This document shows, piece by piece, positions 24,476 through 33,994 of a stretch of DNA of 64,000 nucleotides (position 1 is its first letter; the number at the start of each line of letters is the position of its first letter). The position numbers and the translations under genes were made by a program. Below the pieces are notes generated by a model. That model made no database searches. It was not told where the DNA came from and worked only from the letters and a program-made list of their open reading frames with translations. The stretch is from positions 435,740,958 to 435,804,957 of the forward strand of contig CM068372.1 of the NCBI GenBank assembly GCA_034769895.1, in the 5' to 3' direction. This stretch comes from Magicicada septendecula (Eukaryota; Arthropoda; Insecta; Hemiptera; Cicadidae).

Positions 24476-26287
24476 ATGAATAATATCTGTGAAGAAAAGG
24501 ATTCTACTCTGGATTGTGAACTATATACGGGAATGTCAATTCAGAATACTCTAGGAGACCATCTGTCACCACACAAGTTAATACATTCTGGCATTAAGAA
24601 CAACCAGTGCGATGTTTGTTCAAAATCATTTTCCAATTCAGGCAATTTGTCAAAACGCAAGTTAATACATTCTGGCATAAAGAAGTACCAGTGCGATGTT
24701 TGTTCAAAATCATTTAGTCAGTCATATGGTTTGTCAGTGCACAAGTTGATACATTCTGGCATTAAGAAATACCAGTGCGATGTTTGTTCAAAATCATTTA
24801 GTCAGTCACATAGTTTGTCCCATCACAATTTAATACATTCTGGCATTAAGAAGTTCCAGTGTGATGTTTGTTCAAAATCATTTAGTGATTCAAGCTCTTT
24901 GTCAAGACACAAGTTAATACATTGTGGCATTAAGAAATATCAGTGTGATTTTTGTTCAAAATCATTTACTTATTCAAGTACTTTGTCAAAACACAAGTTA
25001 ATACATTCTGGCATTAAGAAATACCAGTGCGATGTTTGTTCAAAATCATTTAGTCAGTCACATGGTTTGTCACGATACAAGTTAGTACATTCTGGCATTA
25101 AGAAGTACCAGTGCGATGTTTGTTCAAAATCATTTACTAATGCAAGCAATTTGTCAGAACACAAGTTAATACATTCTAGCATTAAGAAGTACCAGTGCGA
25201 TGTTTGTTCAAAATCATTTTCTCAGTCAGGCAGCTTGTCAAAACACAAGTTAATACATTCTGGCATTAAGAAATACCAGTGCGATGTTTGTTCAAAATCA
25301 TTTTCTCAGTCAGGCAGCTTGTCACAACACAAGTTAATACATTCTGGAATTAAGAAATATCGGTGCGATTTTTGTTCAAAATTATGTACTGATTCAAGCA
25401 CTTTGTCAAAACACAAGTTAATACATTCTGGCATTAAGAAATACCAGTGCGATGTTTGTTCAAAATCATTTTCTCAGTCAAGCAACTTGTCAAAGCACAA
25501 GTTAATACATTCTGGCATTAAGAAATACCAGTGCGATGTTTGTTCAAAATCATTTACTTATGCAAGCAATTTGTCAGAACACAAGTTGATACATTCTACC
25601 ATTAAGAAGTACCAGTGCGATGTTTGTTCAAAATCATTTACTTATGCAAGCAATTTGTCAGAACACAAGTTAATACATTCTAGCATTAAGAAGTACCAGT
25701 GCGATGTTTGTTCAAAATCATTTTCTCAGTCAGGCAGCTTGTCAAAACACAAGTTAATACATTCTGGCATTAAGAAATACCAGTGCGATGTTTGTTCAAA
25801 ATCATTTTCTCAGTCAGGCAGCTTGTCACAACACAAGTTAATACATTCTGGAATTAAGAAATATCGGTGCGATTTTTGTTCAAAATTATTTACTGATTCA
25901 AGCACTTTGTCAAAACACAAGTTAATACATTCTGGCATTAAGAAATACCAGTGCGATGTTTGTTCAAAATCATTTTCTCAATCAAGCAACTTGTCAAAGC
26001 ACAAGTTAATACATTCTGGCATTAAGAAGTACCAGTGCGATGTTTGTTCAAAATCATTTTCTCAGTCAAGCAACTTGTCAAAACACAAGTTAATACATTC
26101 TGGCATTAAGAAGTACCAGTGCGATGCTTGTTCAAAATCATTTACTTATGCAAGCAATTTGTCAAAACACAAGTTGATACATTCTGGCATTAAGAAATAC
26201 CAGTGCGATGTTTGTTTAAAATCATTTACTCAGTCAGGCCATTTGTCACAACACAAGTTAATACATTCTGGCATTAAGAAATACTAG
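24476..26287 (+). CDS. C2H2 zinc-finger protein, 20 tandem fingers
   Basis: From the ATG at 24476 the frame encodes 603 residues: a 43-residue leader containing half a decayed finger (HLSPHKLIH), then exactly 20 C2H2 fingers of 28 residues (residues 44-603). Most read QCDVCSKSF-----LS-HKLIHSGIKKY. The linker SGIKKY replaces the usual TGEKPY. Finger 1 has Arg and finger 6 Tyr in place of the first zinc-binding His. Fingers 7-11 and 13-17 are near-identical, implying a six-finger (504-bp) duplication. Such proteins bind DNA in the nucleus. No ZAD, BTB or KRAB domain is present. A splice-acceptor-like TTGTTCCAG ends at 24457, so an upstream exon may supply the true start. The stop at 26285-26287 is a TAG where every other finger has CAG. 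Confidence 0.85.
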   Translation: MNNICEEKDSTLDCELYTGMSIQNTLGDHLSPHKLIHSGIKNNQCDVCSKSFSNSGNLSKRKLIHSGIKKYQCDVCSKSFSQSYGLSVHKLIHSGIKKYQCDVCSKSFSQSHSLSHHNLIHSGIKKFQCDVCSKSFSDSSSLSRHKLIHCGIKKYQCDFCSKSFTYSSTLSKHKLIHSGIKKYQCDVCSKSFSQSHGLSRYKLVHSGIKKYQCDVCSKSFTNASNLSEHKLIHSSIKKYQCDVCSKSFSQSGSLSKHKLIHSGIKKYQCDVCSKSFSQSGSLSQHKLIHSGIKKYRCDFCSKLCTDSSTLSKHKLIHSGIKKYQCDVCSKSFSQSSNLSKHKLIHSGIKKYQCDVCSKSFTYASNLSEHKLIHSTIKKYQCDVCSKSFTYASNLSEHKLIHSSIKKYQCDVCSKSFSQSGSLSKHKLIHSGIKKYQCDVCSKSFSQSGSLSQHKLIHSGIKKYRCDFCSKLFTDSSTLSKHKLIHSGIKKYQCDVCSKSFSQSSNLSKHKLIHSGIKKYQCDVCSKSFSQSSNLSKHKLIHSGIKKYQCDACSKSFTYASNLSKHKLIHSGIKKYQCDVCLKSFTQSGHLSQHKLIHSGIKKY

Positions 26288-26690
26288 TGCGATGTTTGTT
26301 CAAAATCATTTACTGATTCAAGCAATGTGTCAAAACACAAGTTATTACATTCTGGCATTAGGAAGTCCTAGTGAGATGTTTGTTCAAAATTATTTACTGA
26401 GTCAGGTGAATGGTCAATTCACAAGTTAATACATTATGGCATTAAGAAATACCAGTGTGATGTCTGTTCAAAATCATTTATTTATGCAAGCAATTTGTCA
26501 GAACACAATACATTCTGGCATTAAGAAGTACCAGTGTGATGATTGTTCAAAATCATTTACTACATCAGACAGTTCGTAAAAACACAACTTAATACATTGT
26601 GGCATTAAGAAGTACCAGTGAGTTGTTTCTACAAAAGTATTTAAATTGGCATAGCCTGTTGTATTATAAATAACATATGTTGGCATTAAT
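26288..26690 (+). pseudogene. Decayed 3' tail of the zinc-finger array
   Basis: The 84-bp finger pattern continues past the stop for about four more units (CDVCSKSFTDSSNVSKHK, then DVCSKLFTESGEW, CDVCSKSFIYASNLSEH). These carry further stops and a small deletion after 26500 that shifts the frame. The array was once longer, about 24 fingers, and its C-terminal end is lost. Whether the truncated 20-finger form is expressed cannot be told from the sequence. Confidence 0.8.
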
Positions 26691-27701
26691 TAATAACAGT
26701 GATGTTTGTAACAAAATTTTCTTTTTGTACATTTTGAGTGTAAATTAATCAATTATACTATTATGAACCATTACTGTGGTATGTAAGAATAGTGTCTATT
26801 GCCCAAGAAGTTTTAGCAATGTAATAAAACTTATCAATATGTTTTTAAACAGAAACCCTTAAGCATAATTACACAAATAAATTAACATATGCTGTCATAG
26901 TGCCACTGTAAATATGTAATGTGTCTATGATATTTGGCACTACAAAATGGTAATGAAATTTGTAACAGAATTTTACCTTTTACCTTACAAATTAAAATCA
27001 TTAAATTATTTATTGTAATGTAGTGTGAAATTATTGATACACATTTATCCTGTAATTCAATTTATCACTATATGAGTTGCAGTGATATTTGTATGTTTAG
27101 TTGAAATTATTTGTAATTCTTTGTTTCTTGCCATACATAAATTATACTTCTCACACAAGAATTTTGTCTGTCTGCTACAGCCTTCACGATGACAGAGTCC
27201 TGGAGTCTTAACACATTGCATTATTGCTTGGCAAAATGATTCACACGGGTATGTCCCCTAGGTCAATGTTGCTTGTAAGTTGTATTTAAAGCTCGTAGGT
27301 TATTTCGTCTACCATATTTCTGATTGCTGCATGCATACTGTTTCTTTACAATTCAACAATAGTTCAGTGCATTACTGACAGATGGCATTTGCATCTCAAA
27401 ACTGCTAATTTCTGATGCTTTACAGGTCAATGTTTGTAATGGCTCCTTCTTGTGAACTACACATTTGTTATATTATTGGCTTGTGCAGTGTTTGAATTTT
27501 TGAATAATTTTTTTGTTGTAATTTTATATTACAAAGTAACTGATAACTTCTTGACTGAAGATCCCAATCAGTCATAATAATGAATATTATGGTAATTTAA
27601 TTTCAAATGTGGATCTGAATTGAGTAATGTAGAAAACGAAGAGACATTTTGATCTGACAATACAAGTAAGGGTACATAATTTGAGGTTACTTCATCTTGC
27701 T
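26691..27701. other. AT-rich interval, no gene seen
   Basis: About 1 kb of low-complexity AT-rich sequence after the zinc-finger tail. It could include the 3' untranslated part of the zinc-finger gene (several AATAAA-like motifs, e.g. near 26822 and 26875). Nothing else was recognised. Confidence 0.4.
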
Positions 27702-27709
27702 GTTTATAC

Positions 27710-28332
27710 CAGGGTTCCCAACTGGTGGGATGCATATCACTAGTGTGGTACACCGAGGGATCCAAGGTGGTACGCAAGAAGACCTAGCTAGGAAAAAGTA
27801 TTTACTTAAAAAAAGTAAATAAAATTTTATGTTCAAAACAATATATTTTTATCAGACATTGATGTCTTTAATACCTTTTGTGTCAAGTTATGTTTGTGAA
27901 AGTCCATTTGATGAACTCATTTATGTTACAAGCAAATATAGGAACAGAATGTCTATTAAGTGATTAAAGGTTAAAAATAACATCAATCGAACCTGACATT
28001 AACTCTTGGGTACAAAATAAGTGGTAGGAAGTTTCACTGTATTTATTTTTTTTTAGTAGATTTGTAATAAAAGTAATCGACTGTTTTTTGAAAAACTATA
28101 CTTTATTATAGTGTAGAACCAACCTGAAATTAGTTTTAAGAATCAGTCCCCGTTTTGTAAATTCTGTGTATTTTATTTAATAATTATACATAACTAGCAA
28201 CAAGATATGATATTTGCGTTTTGTCAAGTTTTTTTATTGAAAGAACCCAATAAACTTTAAGCTCTGGTTGTACTTGAAATAAACGCGGAAGACCAAAGTC
28301 ATATGTGGGTTCAGAAATATTAGGAACCACTG
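27710..28332. mobile_element. hAT-type non-autonomous DNA transposon (MITE), 623 bp
   Basis: The left end CAGGGTTCCCAACTGG and the right end, read on the minus strand as CAGTGGTTCCTAATA, form imperfect terminal inverted repeats of the hAT type. The element is flanked by a perfect 8-bp duplication GTTTATAC (27702-27709 and 28333-28340), the size hAT transposases produce. The interior is AT-rich with no transposase frame, so it would need a helper element. It ends 15 bases before Gypsy-2. Confidence 0.82.
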
Positions 28333-28347
28333 GTTTATACTTAATAT

Positions 28348-31143
28348 TGTAACATTACATTTGGAACAACTTAATATCGTACCTGATTTAATGAAGACTT
28401 TGGTTAAGAAGCTAACAAGGAGAACAATATCTTCCAAGATGATAGTGAAGAGGAACGACTAACCATTTTAGACTGACTAGTAAGACAACTGACCGTACCC
28501 AAATTAATGATTTAGGCTAAGTGATGCAAAATACCTTCAACCCCAATTATGACATGAACTTTCAATAATGACCAAATAAAGAATTATAAAGACAGACGGC
28601 TTATGAACCAGTACTATAAAGAAACAAATGGTTTCATTTAATGTATCATAATATCTAGATAATCAAAATACAAATTGAGGGATAATAGGCCCAAACATGT
28701 AATATTATGTAAAAGAGATATTAGTAAATAATTAAGTTAATTGATGTAATGAAAATATAAACAAACCTTATTATAGATATATGAACCGTACAACTAACTG
28801 TAACAAATAGTGTTCATAAGATTGTCCAGTAAACAACAAATAATAACTTGTTCACAATAACATTTTTATAACAAGAGTAAAGTTATTTTAATGACAATAA
28901 AATGTAAAACCCTATAAAACCCAATAAGTATGTTTATAAATACAACCTATTAAGTGCTAAGTGAATAGGGTAAACGACAAACATAGTGACAAGTAATGTG
29001 AAGCATAACATAGACAGTGTCAGAGTAATTAATAAATTAACTGACAAAAGACTAATTAATTAGTGTAGAATTTGTTTTATAAAATGTGCATGTTATTATG
29101 TTTTAGCACATTGTTTTATTATCATGGTATTTGTGTTGTTTTTTGTATGTAGCAGGTGAAACAGTTGTTTCAAAAGAATATCAATTAAATGATATTAATT
29201 TCATTTTTTTATGTTAACAAATATAACCATAGAACTGGTGTTAAACAGTGATAAATTGATTGGCAAAGCAAAATAGACTATAAAAAGATGTTATGGCTAA
29301 GTGTCAAACAATTATACAGTTTGAGTAAAAAAACAGTTTATTTGTGCAAAGGTTTAGTAAAATCATAGCCATGTGGGCATGAATTTAAACTAATAGAATA
29401 GTATATCTTTTGTTTTGTTAAAATAATGTTATGTGTTAAACAGTTTTTATAATTGTTAAAAGATAATTTAACTGTTAAAGGTTTTAAACATGGTAATGAA
29501 AATAACACCAGTACATAGGCCAGGTGAAACCAACTTTTGTAAATTTCAGATAATAATGTTAGGGATTTTGTAAAACAAAGGTGGAAGGATAAATATATTT
29601 ATAGGTAATAGTGTACACAACGAATATAGAAACAAAATAATACATATCAAGTTATTTAAGAAAATTTCAAATAACAAAATTGTAACATCTGTAGTTCTTA
29701 AGTAAAAGTAGGCATGTTTAGTGTCTAAATGTAACAAACGTAAAGATCAAAATAATGCTGATAATGGTTTTAAATTCCCATTCAGTACAGAAAAGTTATG
29801 TTAATTTAAAGATTTTGATCAAATTTAGACTTTGAAATAATGAAAGTATATGACAATGTATATCCGAATCAACCAACCAGATTCCAAGTTTACCCTTAGC
29901 AACCAGAAAATTCGGATAAATAAAATGAGACTTCTTTGACAACGATCTTAGCGGATAGACGCGTTTGTAAAACGTCCTACATAAAATATAATAAACAGTG
30001 AAAAAACGATACAAACATATTAATACAGTTAGAGGTAAATAACACGAACCTTTTACACCAAGAGAAGAACAACCATTATATGAAAGAGAAGACCCAAGAA
30101 CCAGGAAGAAGACCTGAAGTGAACGTGGGCCCTATCTTCAACCAGGAAGCATACACGAAGAGGATTTGGTGATTTTTGACATCTTATTATATTGTGCATC
30201 AACACCCACATTTGTATACATGACTTTTTAAATACTAATCAACTAAAACTACAGACACCATATCACACCAACACTAAGAACACTCACTAATAACATGATT
30301 TGAGATTGACACCTTTTCAAACACCACAAGAACCTTTGATTTACATAATAATTATTATACGCCTAAACTGGACATAACCTATTAGAACTGGTAACCACTA
30401 TCCGACTGCCTGTGTGCACGTTACACTCTAACATTGTAATATCCTTTAATTGTAAAACTTGTATTTTGATTTATAGAATAATATTTTGTTTAAATGTAAT
30501 CCCCGAACCATATACGCCCTGAGATACTTTATTATTAATAGAACCATTAACGAAAGCATTCATTTGGTCTGAAAAAAAATACTGAATGTTGGCTACTACT
30601 GCCAACTGGTGAGAAGACGTATAATTTGCACCACAATTGTGTTTGTCATAATCAAATTTAAGAACAATTAACCAGCTTTTTCTGAATAAAGGATTTCTGT
30701 AAGGATATGTGTTTGATGTTATATTTGCGTCGTTATTATTGCTGTTCCATTTAGGAAATAAATTCACAGATTACAGCGGACACGACAGTTGGCAACGTTG
30801 AGTGACGTCACGGAAACGAGCGGTATAGTGGGAGCAAGCGGCAAATTACAAAACCATTCGCCGTTCAACATAACATATTCATAATTACAAATTGACGACT
30901 CCAGTGCGAGTTAGTCGCTACATTATTTATCTATGTTACAAATTGACACTTCCAACGGGCGGTGTATGTAATTCAAGTGCACACAACGTAACATTTAAAC
31001 TACAAGTAACCTATTCCTAGTAACATTGTACGTAACGAATAATTTGGTTACAAGCTGACGAATACAACGTGGAGTTTGGTCAACCACGAAACCTACGATA
31101 GACTTTATCGATCTACATATCACATCAAACTCGTATTATTACA
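28348..31143 (+). repeat. Gypsy-2 5' LTR (2796 bp)
   Basis: Starts TGTAACATTACA, itself self-complementary, and ends CTCGTATTATTACA. Its last third is less AT-rich and contains the CRE-like TGACGTCA near 30803-30810, a plausible promoter element. The 98-aa frame at 30471-30767 recurs in the 3' LTR simply because the LTRs are copies. Confidence 0.95.
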
Positions 31144-31146
31144 AAT

Positions 31147-31164
31147 TGGCGAACCAACGTGTGA
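31147..31164 (+). other. Gypsy-2 primer-binding site
   Basis: TGGCGAACCAACGTGTGA starts three bases after the LTR, at the same offset as in Gypsy-1. The tRNA is not assigned. Confidence 0.65.
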
Positions 31165-31221
31165 GGCGTGTAATTTAATATAAATTAAATTATAATTTAT
31201 AAACAAACAAAAATAAACAAG

Positions 31222-32481
31222 ATGAGGAAGCGAGAAGTATCACGCAAAAGAGCGGCCGAAGCCGAGAAAGTAGACGAATTAAACATGGAAGACAAAGAAG
31301 CGACACCGGTTGAGGAAGTAGAAATTATAACAAGGAAGGATCCGGAGAAACAACCAGAAGAAACCAAACAAACGGAAGGCGAGAAGACGCAAGAAATGTT
31401 CAAACGTATGATGGAGTTAATGCAGGAAATTTGTAAGAAACTGACGGACGAAATGAAGGACAGTAGACGGTCTATGGAAGTCAAGATGGAGGAAATAAGC
31501 CGAAAAATGGAGGAAGACTTCAGTAAGAACTTGAAAAAATTGAAGGAAGAATTAAGTGAGAACAGTAATAAGAACTTAGAAAAATTGAAGGAAGATTTGG
31601 GTAAGAAGATGGAGGAAATGACGGAAGAAATAATAAATGATAATAAACTGTTTAGGGAAGAATTAAGAAATAATAGGGCCAAAGAAATAAAAAATGATAA
31701 CAAACCAGAAACAGAAGAAATACCAAATGCCAAAACAGGGGATCCAGTAGTAGTATTACCTGAAAAGAAAACTAACGGAAACAAAGAACATACTAAAGAT
31801 AGTGAAGTGGAACCAAAGAAAGTAAGAAGAACGCATCTAAAGAATTTAATAAAAACACCGGAAGAATGGGAGATGAACAATGGGTTAATTAATGTACTGA
31901 ATATCCCAATTACCAACAATGAAGAAATCATGAATGCCAGAGAATATAGGAGGAGATTAAAAGCAATTTCAATAATGACTTACTACAAAACTATAGGTTA
32001 CAACTTAGAGAAGACCAGAGATAAATGGGAAATACCAGAAATAGAAATACGGGGGAAAATATCAATGATGTCATTAGTCATTGATGGACCAGTAACATAT
32101 TGTTTTGATAAACACCAGAAGTGGAGTGACTACATTACACAAACAGAAAGCTTTATCAACTTAGCTTACCATGAAGCAATACAAGATACTCCATATACCA
32201 TAATGCATGAAAGAGTACCACCCCGAGAAATTAGTGAAATAATCAACTTCCCAAACAACCCAGCTTACCAGTTCGACAACGTGAGATTCCACAGCAAACT
32301 GAATGAACAAGTGGAGAAGAGAAGGAAAAAATACAAAATAATTCAGCAGAAAATGATCCAGTACAAGATTGGAGACAAAGTATTGTTAAAAAACTGCGAA
32401 TTGCCAAGTTCTAAGGAAGGAATAGCAAAAAAGCTATTATTACTGTATAATGGACCATATATTACTGTAAAAAAACAATAA
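31222..32481 (+). other. Gypsy-2 Gag/integrase chimeric ORF, 419 aa (fossil)
   Basis: A single frame begins with a basic segment MRKREVSRKRAAEAEK, then a long charged coiled coil (residues about 60-155; KNLKKLKEELSENSNKNLEK) like the Gypsy-1 Gag N-terminus. A Lys/Glu-rich linker follows. From about residue 290 comes integrase C-terminal sequence (KWSDYITQTESFINLAYHEA, PPREISEIINFP, KIGDKVLLKN, GIAKKLLLLYNGPY). No enzymatic motif remains. The frame is open throughout, which is notable for a young deletion derivative and may indicate a function in packaging or simply recent origin. Confidence 0.85.
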
Positions 32482-32589
32482 CAATAATACTTATGTCATT
32501 AGTGATGTGGAAACAAAAAAGATTAAGGGGACATACAACCAAGTTTCCTTAAAAATGTATTATGAACCTAATAAACAAAGTTGAATATA

Positions 32590-33260
32590 ACAACAAAATT
32601 CTAAAAGAAATAGTAAGATCAACTTACAACTAATTATTTATGAGAATTAATTTGGAATTGAAGAATTTATTATTATGAAACCACCAAAATTCTAAAGTAG
32701 TAAGATCAACTTACAACTAATTATTTATGAGAATTAACATGGAATTGAAGAATTTATGATTATAATACCACAAAATTCTAAAGAATAGTAAGATCAACTT
32801 ACAACTAATTATTTATGAGAATTAACATGGAATTGAAGAATTTATGATTATAATACAACAAAATTCTAAAACAAATAGTAAGATCAACTTACAACTAATT
32901 ATTTATGAGAATTAACATGGAATTGAAGAATTTATTATTAGAATACCACCAAAATTCCAAAGAAATAGCAAGATCAACTTACAACTAATTATTTATGAGA
33001 ATTAATATGGAATTGAAGAATTTATTATTATAATACCTCAAAATTCAAAGAATATAGTAAGCTCATCTTACCAACTTTGATAATCCAGAATATAATTTTA
33101 AATGAAGCCAAATAAACAAATTTGAATATCTCAGAATTCAAATAAATAGTAAGGACAACTTACAGTACAGTTTGATAATGTTATTATGAATCAAGCGGAT
33201 AAACAACTGGGAATAAATTTCCAAATTCTAAACAAAATAAGCACCTCTTATTAAATATGA
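32590..33260 (+). repeat. Gypsy-2 hairpin-bearing tandem array (8 units)
   Basis: Eight units with spacing 87, 88, 90, 90, 89, 92 and 88 bp. Each contains AAATTC followed by an inverted repeat at 32613, 32700, 32788, 32878, 32968, 33057, 33149 and 33237. Arms are GTAAG/CTTAC, spacer ATCAA in the first five, then CTCAT, GACAA and CACCT. The last unit has ATAAG/CTTAT, a two-sided change that keeps pairing. Unit five has GCAAG. Between hairpins, ACTAATTATTTATGAGAATTA is well conserved in the first five units. This matches the Gypsy-1 array in motif and position. Confidence 0.85.
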
Positions 33261-33994
33261 TTATGAACTTATTATTGGAATATAAAAGAAAGATGCAACA
33301 TCCAGAAATTAGAAGAAACCATAGTGCTATAAAATGAATAAGAAAGAACAAATGTAGACAATTGACGATGAAAATAAGACAAGACTAGAAACAAATTTAC
33401 TACAAATAACCTATCATGATTGTGAGAGAATTAACAACAACTGAAGATGCAAATACTTGTTATGTTTTAATTGAATGAAGATAGTGAATGAAAAATGAAG
33501 ATTAAGCAGTACTGATAAAGAAGGAAAGAAGATAGTACCAATTGAAAAAAAAAAATGTTATTATTATCGCCACAAGAAAATAAACATCTGAAAGAATCGA
33601 TGGAAAGAAATATTTAGATCTGAGAAGTTAAACTGAGTGAACAATCCCAAGAATATATTATATTATTTTATTTTATTTAGTCGTGAATAGACTAGTGATT
33701 ATTAAATGTGATTGACTGACGAGATAGCTCCAGCAATCGATATTATTGATGTATTATGTATTTATAAGGACAGCGGGGTATTAGGTCAAGAGAGCCCCTC
33801 GACTGATTCCAGAATATATGGTGATTAATTTGTTAGGGAAGTAACATGTTCCAGGGATAGAACACTTATAATTAAAGACAAGTATACCAGATCATAAAAA
33901 GAATAACAAATGATAATGTGAAAGAGAAGATAATTGATAATTTCAACAAAAACAATATTTTATTAAAATGATCAAATTTGGTGGCAGGGTAGTA
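33261..33994 (+). other. Gypsy-2 3' untranslated stretch
   Basis: AT-rich non-coding sequence between the array and the 3' LTR. A polypurine tract is not clear; GGTGGCAGGGTAGTA just before 33995 is the nearest candidate. Confidence 0.5.

Noticed and set aside
24600-26290. Regular 84-bp repeats suggestive of CRISPR or satellite
   Set aside because: The repeat is a coding array of 28-residue C2H2 fingers with conserved Cys and His; there are no spacers of the CRISPR kind.
30471-30767. 98-aa minus-strand frame present twice (also 36118-36414)
   Set aside because: It lies within the Gypsy-2 LTR and recurs only because the two LTRs are copies; no motif supports a protein. The same holds for the 63-, 67/70- and 72-aa frames in these LTRs.
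31197-31931. Minus-strand 244-aa Ser/Phe-rich frame
   Set aside because: Antisense shadow of the Gypsy-2 Lys/Glu-rich coiled coil.
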